A stretch of DNA of 64,000 nt from Fictibacillus enclensis (GCF_001457035.1 NZ_KQ758617.1:868001-932000), one strand, 5' to 3'. Numbered from the stretch's first letter, positions 45,366 to 54,644 are shown. Numbers and translations: made by a program. Notes: generated by a model not told the origin, from the letters alone.

Positions 45366-45929
45366 ATGAACTGGTATGACAAATTGAATCAATACTTTCC
45401 GATTGAGGAAATGAAATCAAAAGAACACATGGAACTCCTTTTGAAGGATAAAGGAGACATCTACCATAAAGATGAAGGTCCTCATCATGTATTAATGTAT
45501 GTTGAACTGGACGACTTTATCTTTATTGATTATTTATTTGTAGCAAAAGAGTCAAGAGGTCAGGGGCTTGGAAAAAAACTTCTGCAGCAGCTGAAAGAAA
45601 AGCGAAAGCCGATCATACTTGAAGTCGAACCCATCGATTATGAAGACACAGATACAGAAAAAAGGCAGCGTTTCTATCGCAGGGAAGACTTTACCCATGC
45701 TTCAAAAATCGGGTACAGACGAAAATCCCTTGCAACCGACAAAGTGAACGAAATGGAGATTCTTTACTGGGCTCCCGAAGGAGAAAGTGAAGAAAGTGTT
45801 TATGAAAACATGAAAAAGACGTATAATGAAATACACACGTACAAAGATAAAGAATTGTACGGTAAAGCATATGAGGATGTAACCGATGTATTAACCTTTC
45901 AGCACGATAAAGGCGCCATAACCGAGTAA
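45366..45929 (+). CDS. yjbC: GNAT family acetyltransferase YjbC
   Basis: 187 residues (B. subtilis YjbC 192). N-terminal GNAT core with YVELDDFIFIDYLFVAKESRG then QGLGKKLL (acetyl-CoA loop) near 55-80, and a long acidic C-terminal extension. In B. subtilis yjbC lies just upstream of spx and both respond to stress, so the position supports the name. The role is unknown. A small basic gene lies between it and spx here. Confidence 0.87.
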   Translation: MNWYDKLNQYFPIEEMKSKEHMELLLKDKGDIYHKDEGPHHVLMYVELDDFIFIDYLFVAKESRGQGLGKKLLQQLKEKRKPIILEVEPIDYEDTDTEKRQRFYRREDFTHASKIGYRRKSLATDKVNEMEILYWAPEGESEESVYENMKKTYNEIHTYKDKELYGKAYEDVTDVLTFQHDKGAITE

Positions 45930-45953
45930 TTTCTATGGCAAGGAGGTATCTGC

Positions 45954-46082
45954 ATGAAAGCCAAGGAAAAGAAAAAACAGACCAAACGGGAAATGCTTAA
46001 AGAGATGCTGAAAAAGAATCTTAGAGGCTTATCAAATGTTCCCAAAAAAGGTCCTGCTTCGCAAGTCAAATCAATTGCATAA
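45954..46082 (+). CDS. small basic protein, 42 residues
   Basis: Begins MKAKEKKKQTKREMLKEMLK and ends ASQVKSIA. Very lysine-rich, soluble. AAGGAGGTATCTGC precedes the ATG, and a terminator follows directly, so it is probably co-transcribed with yjbC (24 nt gap). No family recognised. Confidence 0.68.
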   Translation: MKAKEKKKQTKREMLKEMLKKNLRGLSNVPKKGPASQVKSIA

Positions 46083-46089
46083 TCAAGCA

Positions 46090-46127
46090 TATAGGATGAA
46101 AATTTCTTCATCCTATTTCTTTTTTTA
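46090..46127 (+). terminator. terminator after the yjbC unit
   Basis: ATAGGATGAA / TTCATCCTAT stem with a short loop, then TTCTTTTTTT. Confidence 0.9.
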
Positions 46128-46247
46128 TGTTTTGTGAAACTTTTTACAGGGTAATACGTCTATATAATTGAATTACATAATTTCGATTATGGTGTATAAG
46201 TTTTATTACATTTTTGTGAAGACCTTTCTTGTTTAAAGAAAATGTAG

Positions 46248-46253
46248 TATAAT
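46248..46253 (+). promoter_or_regulatory. -10 box of the spx promoter
   Basis: Perfect TATAAT, 76 nt before the spx ATG. The 17-nt-spaced -35 is TTTCTT, so the promoter is weak at -35. Confidence 0.45.
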
Positions 46254-46323
46254 AAAAAATATGATTTAATAACTATTTTAAAGTAGATACTAAATCAGGA
46301 GTATGGGGAAGGAGAAGATCCAT

Positions 46324-46719
46324 ATGGTTACTCTATTTACTTCGCCGAGTTGTACATCTTGTCGTAAGGCAAAAGCGTGGTTAAAAGAAAATGAAATTCC
46401 ATACCAAGAAAGAAATATTTTTTCAGAGCCTTTAAGCATAGAGGAAGTTAAACAGATTCTTCGCATGACAGAGGACGGAACGGATGAAATCATTTCTACC
46501 CGTTCAAAGACGTTTCAGGAATTGAACTTGAACGTTGAAACTATGCCCCTTCAGGATTTGTATCAGTTAATTGCTGACAATCCAGGGCTATTAAGAAGGC
46601 CAATTATCATGGATGAAAAACGACTCCAGGTAGGCTACAATGAAGATGAAATCAGAAGGTTTTTACCTAGAAAAGTCCGTACGTACCAGCTTCTTGAAGC
46701 ACAGCGTATGGTTAACTAA
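46324..46719 (+). CDS. spx: transcriptional regulator Spx
   Basis: 131 residues, identical in length to B. subtilis Spx. Redox switch CTSC at residues 10-13 after MVTLFTSPS, ArsC-like fold, conserved RPI at 92-94, and the C-terminal LLEAQRMVN. Spx binds the RNA polymerase alpha subunit and activates thiol-stress genes; it is degraded by ClpXP with SpxH, also in this window. The ATG at 46324 has AAGGAGAAG upstream; an earlier in-frame GTG-like start lies inside the leader. Own terminator. Confidence 0.96.
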   Translation: MVTLFTSPSCTSCRKAKAWLKENEIPYQERNIFSEPLSIEEVKQILRMTEDGTDEIISTRSKTFQELNLNVETMPLQDLYQLIADNPGLLRRPIIMDEKRLQVGYNEDEIRRFLPRKVRTYQLLEAQRMVN

Positions 46720-46721
46720 AA

Positions 46722-46764
46722 AAACTTCTACAGATTAACTTCTGTAGAAGCTTTTTTATTTGGA
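46722..46764 (+). terminator. bidirectional terminator between spx and the TerC-family gene
   Basis: AACTTCTACAG, 7-nt loop, CTGTAGAAG(C)TT with T6 on one side and T7 on the other; it overlaps the end of the convergent gene. Confidence 0.9.
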
Positions 46765-47418
46765 TTTTTTTGCTTTTTTAATGAATACACCTGCAAGCAT
46801 GACGCCTAGGACGACAAAGATGATTACGCCGTATTCCAAAGCGGGATTTGATCTGAAGAAGGGCTGCAGTTCCTTTTCGGATATAATCATGCCAGCCGCT
46901 GTATAAGCAAGAATGGCCGAACCGATATAAATCAAAAAAGGAAATCGTTCCATTAAGTGAAGAATGGCTTTACTTCCCCAAATAATGATCGGCACAGAAA
47001 CAAGCAGTCCAATAATAACGAGCGGAATGGAGCCGTGTGACGCTCCGGCAACTGCCAATACATTATCCAGGCCCATGGCAACATCGGCCACAACAATCGT
47101 GCGTATAGCCCCAATGAGTGACATTCCAGGTTTGATATCGTTTTCCTCATCATCGTCAACAAGCAGCTGAAAAGCAATGTAAATAAGAAGCAATCCGCCA
47201 ACCAGATAAAGAAATGGTACCTTCAGCAAATAAACAACGAGTACAGTTAAGAGTACCCTTACAACGATGGCAAGGCCTGTCCCAATTAAGATCGCTTTAT
47301 TGCGTTGCCGCTCCGGAAGATTTCTGCTGGCTAAGGCAATGACAATGGCATTATCTCCTCCAAGAAGAATATCTATCGCGATAATTTGCAACAGTGCGAT
47401 CAAAAAATCGGCTTCCAC
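46756..47418 (-). CDS. yjbE: TerC family membrane protein YjbE
   Basis: 220 residues, seven predicted helices. TerC signature IDILLGGDNAIVIALASRNLP near 15-35 and VADVAMGLDNVLAVAGASHG near 110-130, each with the conserved Asp that suggests metal ion handling. Related TerC proteins export Mn or support secreted-protein metalation. GTG start at 47418 with AAAGGGG about 11 nt upstream. The place after spx on the opposite strand matches B. subtilis yjbE. Confidence 0.9.
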   Translation of the reverse strand: MEADFLIALLQIIAIDILLGGDNAIVIALASRNLPERQRNKAILIGTGLAIVVRVLLTVLVVYLLKVPFLYLVGGLLLIYIAFQLLVDDDEENDIKPGMSLIGAIRTIVVADVAMGLDNVLAVAGASHGSIPLVIIGLLVSVPIIIWGSKAILHLMERFPFLIYIGSAILAYTAAGMIISEKELQPFFRSNPALEYGVIIFVVLGVMLAGVFIKKAKKSK

Positions 47419-47731
47419 GAATCTAAAACCCCTTTCAGGTGATAAACCCCATCATGTGTGTTAATATATACGAAAATGTTTTAATAAAGACCATTGAATT
47501 ATATGACAGCAGATATAGGGCGTCAAGAAAAGCTCTTTTGATGAAAAAAAGGGCAGAAAAATGGGTCAGCATTTTTATTTCCAACTTTGAACTTTTGTCA
47601 TAGAATAAGAGTACAAGAATGAAGCAACTTTGGATTGAATTTTCTTATTTTAGGGAAAAGTGACTATACATCATACCCAGGGGAAAATATCCCTTCATAG
47701 GATACAATACGGAAAGAAGGGAGAGAACGAA

Positions 47732-48406
47732 ATGGAAATCGAAAGAGTAAATGAATTTACCATAAAGTTTTTCATTACGTACAGAGATATAGAAGACCGC
47801 GGTTTTGACCGAGAAGAAATATGGTCAGATCGTGAACGGGGGGAAGAGCTGTTCTGGGAAATGATGGACGAAGCCCATCAACAAGAACAATTTCCGCTTG
47901 AAGGACCGTTATGGATTCAGGTTCAAGCATTGGATAAAGGACTTGAAATCATTGTAACCAGAGCCCAAATGTCCAAGGATGGCACGAAATTGGAGTTGCC
48001 GTTAGGTGATGAAAAAATTGATCTTCCTGTGGATAAAAATATCGAAAAAATACTGGATCAGCAATTTGCTACAGATGATTCAGATATAGCAGAGGATATT
48101 GAGCTAGCAGATGAAGATTATCTCTCATTCCTGCTGGCGTTTAAGGATTTCGAGGACATGATCATGCTCTCTCATAATGTTGACAGCACCCTGTTTGCCA
48201 ACTCCCTGTACCACTTTGAAAATAAGTATTACTTGTATGTGACTTTCAATCCAGAGACGACAGATCGGGAACAAGATGACTTATTGTCTCAATTGCTTGA
48301 ATATGGTGCTGATTCGGATGCTTCCATCCACCGGATTCAAGAATACGGAAAGCAAATCATTGCAGAGCACGCGCTCGAAGAGGTCTCTACTCACTTTAAC
48401 CTTTAA
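47732..48406 (+). CDS. mecA: adapter protein MecA
   Basis: 224 residues (B. subtilis 218). N-terminal substrate-binding domain opens MEIERVNEFTIKFFITYRDI; an acidic linker near 110-130 (DSDIAEDIELADEDY) separates it from the C-terminal ClpC-binding domain. Delivers ComK and ComS to ClpCP and so represses competence. The ATG at 47732 has AGAAGGGAGAG upstream. The 312-nt spacer before it shows only a -10-like TATACA (47665) with a weak -35, and the start of yjbE on the other strand. Confidence 0.93.
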   Translation: MEIERVNEFTIKFFITYRDIEDRGFDREEIWSDRERGEELFWEMMDEAHQQEQFPLEGPLWIQVQALDKGLEIIVTRAQMSKDGTKLELPLGDEKIDLPVDKNIEKILDQQFATDDSDIAEDIELADEDYLSFLLAFKDFEDMIMLSHNVDSTLFANSLYHFENKYYLYVTFNPETTDREQDDLLSQLLEYGADSDASIHRIQEYGKQIIAEHALEEVSTHFNL

Positions 48407-48442
48407 GCAAAAACCGATTTCATAACTGGAATCGGTTTTTTT
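48402..48442 (+). terminator. terminator after mecA
   Basis: AAACCGATT and AATCGGTTT arms around a 10-nt loop, then T5. Confidence 0.85.
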
Positions 48443-48496
48443 GTTATTGAAAACTTTGGAGAGGTAAAATAAACTAAAAGAAAAAGGAGTGATGTC

Positions 48497-49711
48497 ATGC
48501 TCGTTGCTTATTTGGACAACGGGACCCGGGTTAATCTGTTAACCGGTTATACGAAAGATGAGCTAAAAGAAATGCAGCGCAAAAACGGTTTTTACTGTCC
48601 GGAATGCCGCAACAGGATGCAGATTAAAGCAGGTACGATGAAAGTGTGGCATTTTTCCCACCTTCCCGGCGTCAGTGATTGCTCCCTGTTAAAAGGAGAG
48701 TCCATGTATCACCTTCTCGGCAAAAAACTTCTGTATGAACAGGCCAGCAGGCAATATTCCGATGTGCTTTTGGAACCGTTCTTTCCGGATATCTCCCAGC
48801 GGCCGGATTTTTTTATCCCCGCCAACTTTCCCATTGAGTTTCAATGCTCGACCATGTCTCCATCCCTTTTTATGAAACGGACGAAAGGTTATATCGGCAA
48901 GGGAATGTCTCCAAAATGGATTTTGGGCAAAAAAAGACTGAAGATACTGAGCCCCTTTATGTTTCAGCTTTCCTCATTTGATTGGCTCACTGCGAAACTT
49001 TCATCACCTCAACTTCCATCCCTCACTTATTTTTGCCCGGAAGAGGCAAAAGTGCTTCATTTAACGTCGATCATTCCTGTTACCTCAACCCGTGTTTACG
49101 GAACCCTTTTTCAAACTCCACTAGAAGAGTATTCCTTTCAAGAATTACAAACCCCGCCTTCAGAAAAAAACACCAACTCCTTATTTCCTGTTACCTCCTG
49201 GCTTCACATGAAAAAACAGTGGAGACTCTACGCCTTTAAACAAAATCACCCAACCTTTTACTATTTAAAAAAGCTTTTTCTTCAAAATGGATCCGCCATA
49301 GCCTATTTCCCTTCTGAAGCCGGTATGCCTGTATTGGGTTCCTACACGTTGACCGAGCCCTCTTATGTCTGGCAATCATACCTTCTGCTTTTAAGCATCA
49401 TTCCTTTAAAAATGGGAGAGCCCATCAGTTTTTCACGTGCCTATAAATCCATGCAATGGCTGGTTGAGAAAAAACTGCTGACAACAAGGAAGCTGCCCCT
49501 GATTGAAACCCACTATTCGCATGCTGTTTTGAACTATCTCGATCTTTTATGTGCTTACGGTGTATTAAAGCCGGCAGGAAAACATCAATTTATTAAAATT
49601 CGCCAGCCTGTGTTCCCGGGCACAATGGATAAGGCGTTAAAAAATGATTTCCATATCATGCAGTTCAGTGTAAAACATGGTTTGAATCCACTGTTTTCTG
49701 GTAAAATGTAG
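48497..49711 (+). CDS. coiA: competence protein CoiA
   Basis: 404 residues (B. subtilis CoiA/YjbF about 373). N-terminal zinc-finger-like region FYCPECRNRMQIKAG near 35, then HFSH and a nuclease-like core with LLEPFFPDISQRPDFFI and IEFQCSTMS (near 95-120), the PD-(D/E)XK-type D..E-x-Q arrangement. Acts in processing of transforming DNA. AAAAAGGAGTGATGTC precedes the ATG. pepF follows after 34 nt. Confidence 0.9.
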   Translation: MLVAYLDNGTRVNLLTGYTKDELKEMQRKNGFYCPECRNRMQIKAGTMKVWHFSHLPGVSDCSLLKGESMYHLLGKKLLYEQASRQYSDVLLEPFFPDISQRPDFFIPANFPIEFQCSTMSPSLFMKRTKGYIGKGMSPKWILGKKRLKILSPFMFQLSSFDWLTAKLSSPQLPSLTYFCPEEAKVLHLTSIIPVTSTRVYGTLFQTPLEEYSFQELQTPPSEKNTNSLFPVTSWLHMKKQWRLYAFKQNHPTFYYLKKLFLQNGSAIAYFPSEAGMPVLGSYTLTEPSYVWQSYLLLLSIIPLKMGEPISFSRAYKSMQWLVEKKLLTTRKLPLIETHYSHAVLNYLDLLCAYGVLKPAGKHQFIKIRQPVFPGTMDKALKNDFHIMQFSVKHGLNPLFSGKM

Positions 49712-49745
49712 TTATGCACAATACTACAGATGGAGGTGCAGCCAA

Positions 49746-51563
49746 ATGGCTCAAACCAAATCCAAGTCTCTTCCAAAAAGAGAAGAGCTGCCATTGCAGG
49801 ATACATGGGATCTTGAAGCGATTTATGCAACCAACGACAAATGGGAAGAAGAATTTAGTGAAGTTAAACGCTTATTGCCGGAAGTTAAGCAGTTCCAAGG
49901 AAAACTGGGTGAATCAGCAGATACGCTGTTTCAGTTTTTTCAAAAACAGGATGAGCTGACAAAAAAGCTTGGGAAGCTGTATACATACGCCCATATGAGA
50001 TATGATCAGGATACAACAAACTCACTTTATCAGGGACTGAACGACAGGGCATCTAACCTTGCCACACAGGTGGGCAGTTCATTATCATTTGCCGTGCCGG
50101 AAATATTGTTACTCCCGGAAGAAACGATTGACTCCTATATCAAGGATAACAAGGATCTTGGGTTGTACAAGCATGTCCTTGATGAAATTAATCGCCAAAG
50201 ACCGCATGTTCTTTCTAAAGAGGAGGAAGCATTGCTGGCTGATGTCAGCGAAGTAACGGCAAGCCCTAGTACAACCTTTGGCATGCTGAACAATGCAGAT
50301 TTAAAGTTTCCTGTGATTAAAGATGAAAATGGCGAAGAAATCGAGGTAACCCACGGAAGATATATTCGCTTTCTTGAAAGCAGCGACCGCCGCGTAAGGG
50401 AAGATGCCTTTAAAGCAGTGTACGGCACGTATGACAAGTTTAAGAATACCTTCGCAAGCACCTTGGCGGGTACTGTGAAAAAAGATAACTTTTTTGCTAG
50501 AACGAGAAAGTTTGATTCAGCCAGACAAGCGGCATTGAATGATAACAACATTCCGGAAGAGGTTTATGAGAATCTGGTTAAAACCGTAAATGATCATCTG
50601 CATTTGCTTCACCGGTATGTGGATATACGGAAGCGAGCTCTTAATCTGGATGAATTGCATATGTATGATCTGTATACACCGCTTGTACAGGATGTGAAAA
50701 TGGAAGTAACCTATGAAGAAGCCAAGAAGCTCGTACTGGAGAGCCTGGATCCGATGGGTGAAGAATATAAGAACATCGTAAAAGAAGGCTTTGAAAAACG
50801 GTGGATTGATGTTCATGAAAACGCTGGAAAGAGGAGCGGTGCCTATTCTTCCGGAGCATACGGAACGATGCCATACATTCTTCTTAACTGGCAGGACAAT
50901 GTCAATAATCTTTTTACATTGACTCATGAAGTCGGACATTCTGTTCACAGCTATTATACTAGGGAATCTCAGCCTTATCCGTACGCCGATTATTCCATCT
51001 TTGTAGCGGAAGTGGCATCTACGTGCAATGAAGCCTTACTAAATCACTATATGCTGAACAAAACAAAGGATAAGCAAGAGAAATTGTATTTGTTGAATCA
51101 CCATCTTGAAGGGTTCCGGGGGACCGTTTTCAGGCAAACCATGTTTGCAGAGTTCGAGCAGGCAATCCATGTACGTGCGGCGAATGGGGAACCGTTAACG
51201 CCAGAACTACTGACTCAGATCTATTACGATTTGAATGTAAAGTACTTTGGCGAGAATGTGGTGATTGACAAGGAGATTGGTCTGGAGTGGTCCAGAATCC
51301 CGCATTTTTATTACAATTTCTATGTGTATCAATATTCCACAGGCTTCAGTGCGGCAGCCTCACTTTCCAAGCAAATCCTGGAAGAGGGCGAGAGTTCGGT
51401 TTCCCGGTATATTGACTTTCTGAAAGCAGGGTCCTCTGATTATCCGATTGAGGTACTGAAAAAAGCAGGAGTGGATATGACAACTTCCAAGCCGGTTGAA
51501 GATGCTTTGAAAGTTTTTGAAGAAATATTGGATGAGATGGAAAGCTTGCTGTTTGAACAATAA
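49746..51563 (+). CDS. pepF: oligoendopeptidase F (PepF)
   Basis: 605 residues, M3 family. Zinc site HEVGHSVHS near 394-402 with the third ligand Glu in FVAEVASTCNEAL. Cytoplasmic, cleaves peptides of 7-17 residues; overproduction of the B. subtilis enzyme inhibits sporulation through the PhrA peptide. GGAGGTGCAGCCAA precedes the ATG. Probably co-transcribed with coiA. Confidence 0.95.
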   Translation: MAQTKSKSLPKREELPLQDTWDLEAIYATNDKWEEEFSEVKRLLPEVKQFQGKLGESADTLFQFFQKQDELTKKLGKLYTYAHMRYDQDTTNSLYQGLNDRASNLATQVGSSLSFAVPEILLLPEETIDSYIKDNKDLGLYKHVLDEINRQRPHVLSKEEEALLADVSEVTASPSTTFGMLNNADLKFPVIKDENGEEIEVTHGRYIRFLESSDRRVREDAFKAVYGTYDKFKNTFASTLAGTVKKDNFFARTRKFDSARQAALNDNNIPEEVYENLVKTVNDHLHLLHRYVDIRKRALNLDELHMYDLYTPLVQDVKMEVTYEEAKKLVLESLDPMGEEYKNIVKEGFEKRWIDVHENAGKRSGAYSSGAYGTMPYILLNWQDNVNNLFTLTHEVGHSVHSYYTRESQPYPYADYSIFVAEVASTCNEALLNHYMLNKTKDKQEKLYLLNHHLEGFRGTVFRQTMFAEFEQAIHVRAANGEPLTPELLTQIYYDLNVKYFGENVVIDKEIGLEWSRIPHFYYNFYVYQYSTGFSAAASLSKQILEEGESSVSRYIDFLKAGSSDYPIEVLKKAGVDMTTSKPVEDALKVFEEILDEMESLLFEQ

Positions 51564-51565
51564 AA

Positions 51566-51600
51566 AGAAGCTCCTTGCCGTTCCCCGGCCGGGAGCTTTC
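51566..51600 (+). terminator. hairpin after pepF
   Basis: AAGCTCC / GGAGCTT with an inner GCCG/CGGC stem; the tail TTCTTTC is a poor T run. Confidence 0.55.
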
Positions 51601-51602
51601 TT

Positions 51603-51785
51603 TCATTGATGAAAAAGCTTATTAAGTTTATAGCGATAGTTCAGGCATAACATTAATAACAGGATGGCCACAAACAGAATGGGGACTGAAAGAGCAAAGG
51701 ATATCATCTTCAACAACGATAAAAGAAAGAAATAAAAACCGCCAGCAAGCATGAATGCACATAAGAGGAATAAAATGATAAACAC
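51603..51785 (-). CDS. small membrane protein, 60 residues
   Basis: Two membrane segments (2-25 and 30-51) followed by a basic tail (NYRYKLNKLFHQ). GTG at 51785 with AAGGAGG 9 nt upstream; the ATG at 51806 overlaps that ribosome site and is less likely. It lies after the spxH terminator on the same strand. No family recognised. Confidence 0.62.
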   Translation of the reverse strand: MFIILFLLCAFMLAGGFYFFLLSLLKMISFALSVPILFVAILLLMLCLNYRYKLNKLFHQ

Positions 51786-51827
51786 AATGAACAACCTCCT
51801 TGGCATTATTCTATTTGCTTAAAGCAC

Positions 51828-51863
51828 AAAAAAGACGAACCATATAGGGTTCGTCTTTTTTAA
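51828..51863 (-). terminator. terminator after spxH
   Basis: AAAAAGACGAACC, loop ATATA, GGTTCGTCTTTTTT; symmetrical, T-rich on both strands. Confidence 0.88.
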
Positions 51864-52756
51864 GAATGGGTATATTTCCAAAAAGTACCGTGTTTAACAG
51901 GCACCTTTTTCACAACTTGCTGCAAAACCAGTTTCTTCATTATTGTTTCGACTTCGCTTTCCGTCATATTGTAGACGACTGCGAGTTCTTTGGTTGCCAC
52001 AAAGCGATAAGTTTTCATAAATTCTTCTATCGCTGGAGGGGCACTGGGCTCCGGCCGAAAACCGAGCATTTCTTCTATGATGGTCACATAAATGGAATAT
52101 TGATAGCTTCCTGCAATTTTTATGCCTTCTTCTTCAGCTTTATCGTTAAACATGATCAGTGTTGGTATTTGGTCAATTTCCATCTCGTTGGCAAACTTCC
52201 AGTCACAATGCAAGGCTTTGATGGCTGATTGTGAATGAATATCTTTCATAAACTCACAGGCGTCCAATCCAACCATTTCGGCAATGGAATAAAGAACGTC
52301 TTCTTTTGAGATATTTTGCTTTTGTAAAAATAAATGTTCTCTCAGTGTTCGCAAAAATTTGTTTCCTGACTGTTTGCCTTGAAGCTCGGCTGCCTTGATG
52401 GCAAGAAAAACCAGATAAGGTGCAAGTATTGGATCTTCCCGCCATAAATCGCCGTCACAGCTCATGCCTGTCATGTTGGCAGTCTTATCCCACCTCTCTG
52501 CAATCCGTTTTGCAGATGCATATCCCTTTTTTCTAAAAGAGTTCAGGGAATCCAACCGGCCGCCGAGGATATGCCTTAATGTGAAATATTGGCCGTATTC
52601 TACTTGCAGCTTTTTTAATATAGGTTCAAGTGCCCAGCACTCGGGGCTCAAAGGATCAATAACAGAATAGAGTTCCAATGGTTTATGACAGTTGGAAGCA
52701 GCGATATTCCCCTTCTGCTTCGCTTCAAAAGGATACCCGGCTTCAGAAAATGTCAA
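51860..52756 (-). CDS. spxH: ClpXP adapter SpxH (YjbH), DsbA-like
   Basis: 298 residues (B. subtilis 299). Thioredoxin-like DsbA fold with a helical insert; the active-site region reads LYSVIDPLSPECWALEP, i.e. S-x-x-C, where B. subtilis has C-x-x-C as I recall. Binds Spx and presents it to ClpXP, linking redox state to Spx stability. TTG start at 52756, overlapping the yjbI stop (TTGA), with AAAGGAG upstream. The yjbI-spxH pair is as in B. subtilis. Confidence 0.92.
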   Translation of the reverse strand: MTFSEAGYPFEAKQKGNIAASNCHKPLELYSVIDPLSPECWALEPILKKLQVEYGQYFTLRHILGGRLDSLNSFRKKGYASAKRIAERWDKTANMTGMSCDGDLWREDPILAPYLVFLAIKAAELQGKQSGNKFLRTLREHLFLQKQNISKEDVLYSIAEMVGLDACEFMKDIHSQSAIKALHCDWKFANEMEIDQIPTLIMFNDKAEEEGIKIAGSYQYSIYVTIIEEMLGFRPEPSAPPAIEEFMKTYRFVATKELAVVYNMTESEVETIMKKLVLQQVVKKVPVKHGTFWKYTHS

Positions 52757-53163
52757 TAGTTATTCTCCTTTCCATGGCTATCATCGGACGTATTTACCAT
52801 ATGATAAGCAGTCATGGTTAGACGGCTGATAATAAAATCCCGTAAAGGGCCTTGCAGGGATACAGAGTCCATCGCTTTTTCCATACAGCCGAGCCAGGCT
52901 TTGGCATGGCGGTGTGTAATGGGAAAAGGCATATGTCTTGCTCTAAGCATAGGATGCCCATGCTCGATCGTGTATAAAGAGGGACCTCCAAGAAACTGAG
53001 TTAAAAATTGTGTTTGTTTACGTGCGGTTTCAGTCAGATCATCTGGAAAAAGCGGAGCCAAAACCTCATCTTGCTTCACAAAACCATAAAAGTTTGTAAC
53101 CATTTCCTTTAAAACGGCTTCTCCACCCAAATGTTCATAAGGGGTCATGTCCATATCATTCAT
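52753..53163 (-). CDS. yjbI: truncated hemoglobin (group II) YjbI
   Basis: 136 residues (B. subtilis 132). Opens TPYEHLGGEAVLKEMVTNFY with the B10 Tyr, and the proximal heme His is in ARHMPFPITHRHAKAWLGCM (near 86), with Trp G8. Oxygen/NO/peroxide chemistry, probably paired with SpxH in redox stress. ATG at 53163, AGGAG upstream. Transcribed from the promoter at 53257-53285. Confidence 0.92.
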   Translation of the reverse strand: MNDMDMTPYEHLGGEAVLKEMVTNFYGFVKQDEVLAPLFPDDLTETARKQTQFLTQFLGGPSLYTIEHGHPMLRARHMPFPITHRHAKAWLGCMEKAMDSVSLQGPLRDFIISRLTMTAYHMVNTSDDSHGKENNY

Positions 53164-53256
53164 GGTGAAAACTCCTTCATGCTTATATCAAAATAAGAAA
53201 AATAATGGGGATGTTTCTGTTCAGACTAGACCATCCATCCTGAAAAATCCGGAAGA

Positions 53257-53285
53257 ATAGTATTCCCATTTTTCATTTGTGTAAA
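53257..53285 (-). promoter_or_regulatory. promoter of yjbI-spxH
   Basis: On the minus strand TTTACA (53285-53280), a 17-nt spacer and TACTAT (53262-53257), about 95 nt before the ATG. Confidence 0.55.
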
Positions 53286-53345
53286 CTTATTGTAGCAAGG
53301 GTATGGCAGTCTTAGCAAACAATAGGTCTGAGGACTGTACTACAG

Positions 53346-53376
53346 CAAAAAAAACACCCTTTTTAAGGGCGTTTAT
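53346..53376 (-). terminator. terminator after the lytic transglycosylase gene
   Basis: AACGCCCTT, loop AAA, AAGGGTGTT, T7 on the minus strand; it overlaps the stop codon. Confidence 0.85.
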
Positions 53377-54005
53377 GCGTTGAGGGCTTGATAAGTATGT
53401 AATACTTTGGCCACATAACTTTGGGTTTCTTTAAAGGGAGGAATGCCTCGGTATTTGGCTACGTTTCCCGGGCCGGCATTGTATGCCGCCAGAGCTAATT
53501 TTTCATCACCGTGGTACATGTCGAGCAACTGTTTGATGTATTTGATTCCGCCTTCAAGGTTGTCTTCAGCATGATATGGATTTCTGACCCCCAGGCTTCT
53601 GGCGGTTTCAGGCATAAGCTGCATAAGTCCCATTGCTCCTGCAGGGCTTTTGCTCATGGGGTTAAACCCTGATTCATGCTGTACTATCGATGAAATGAGT
53701 GCGGGATTCATATTGTATTTGGAACTGATTTGATCAATCAGCTGGTGTATATCCTGATGCGGTTTGCAAGCGAGGGGTGCAGTAGTTGGCTTTACAGGCA
53801 ACTGCTCCTGCTGGGAAACATTGGTCACACTCAATCTCTCCTGGGATCCCGCCGTTGTCTGCTCGGGCATTATGCCCGCAGCCTCAAAAAGCTGTTCAAG
53901 AATCATCGCAAACGGTGAAGATGCAAAAGGGGATTGGATGCCGGCAGCACTTATATGCTTTAGAACTTTAAGCTGCAGCATCATTTTTATCGGATTAAAT
54001 TCCAT
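53373..54005 (-). CDS. yjbJ: lytic transglycosylase, SLT domain (YjbJ-like)
   Basis: 210 residues (B. subtilis YjbJ 181). C-terminal SLT domain from residue 95: IVQHESGFNP carries the catalytic Glu, then GAMGLMQLMPETARSLGV and ALAAYNAGPGNVAKYRGIPP. Cleaves peptidoglycan glycan strands. The N-terminal 90 residues are low-complexity linker. No obvious signal peptide, although the enzyme must reach the wall. Start MEFNPIKMMLQ at 54005 with GAGGAGAGAAACCA upstream. Confidence 0.88.
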   Translation of the reverse strand: MEFNPIKMMLQLKVLKHISAAGIQSPFASSPFAMILEQLFEAAGIMPEQTTAGSQERLSVTNVSQQEQLPVKPTTAPLACKPHQDIHQLIDQISSKYNMNPALISSIVQHESGFNPMSKSPAGAMGLMQLMPETARSLGVRNPYHAEDNLEGGIKYIKQLLDMYHGDEKLALAAYNAGPGNVAKYRGIPPFKETQSYVAKVLHTYQALNA

Positions 54006-54068
54006 TGGTTTCTCTCCTCATCTATAGGACTAATCATACCAAATGAGGAAGATATAAACAATTGGCTC

Positions 54069-54644
54069 TTAGTTGTTTTTTGCTTCAAAAAACCGCTGGA
54101 TTTTGTTTAATGTGGCCCGTTCAGGAATTCCGTAGCTTTTCAAAAGATCCTTAAAATCCTTCTTACCCTGCAGTCTTTCTTTTGCCTCGTATTCAAGTTC
54201 GAAATCTGTATTTGAAAGATACTGGTTTTCATCCAGAACCAGGATTCCGTCTCGATAAGGCAATTCCGCCCGCCTGGTGGTTAGTGTGCCGAGGTAAGCA
54301 ATGTCTTTGGGATGAATTTCCAACTCCATCAGAATGGAGGGGATATCGCCATTCACCAAAGAGTTTTCTTCCATGATTTGATCAAATTCTGAATCTGTCA
54401 GGGATTGATGGGTCTCAAGAAGGCCGTCGGGATGGGGCTGCTTCAGGGTAAGTATACGGCTGCCGTTCTTTTCGCGGATACGAAGAGCACATTTATGATG
54501 CTTTAATGAGAAAGAGGGGGTATCGAAATAGTGGTTGATCTGAGTGATAAAAGATTCTTCTTTAAGGGACAGATCGTTCGAGATTCGAAAAAATTCATCA
54601 GGAGTCAATAAATTTTTAAATTCAATTTCAACTTCTTGCTCCAT
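54069..54644 (-). CDS. yjbK: CYTH domain phosphatase (YjbK)
   Basis: 191 residues. CYTH signature E-x-E-x-K in VEIEFKN at residues 5-10, and alternating charged strands (LRIREKNGSRILTLKQP near 70) lining the tunnel. Likely an inorganic triphosphatase or adenylate-cyclase-fold hydrolase. ATG at 54644 with AAAGGAG about 8 nt upstream. Divergent from yjbL and next to the alarmone synthetase gene, as in B. subtilis. Confidence 0.9.
   Translation of the reverse strand: MEQEVEIEFKNLLTPDEFFRISNDLSLKEESFITQINHYFDTPSFSLKHHKCALRIREKNGSRILTLKQPHPDGLLETHQSLTDSEFDQIMEENSLVNGDIPSILMELEIHPKDIAYLGTLTTRRAELPYRDGILVLDENQYLSNTDFELEYEAKERLQGKKDFKDLLKSYGIPERATLNKIQRFFEAKNN

Noticed and set aside
51786-51806. ATG at 51806 as start of the 60-residue membrane protein
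   Set aside because: It overlaps the AAGGAGG ribosome site, which serves the GTG at 51785.
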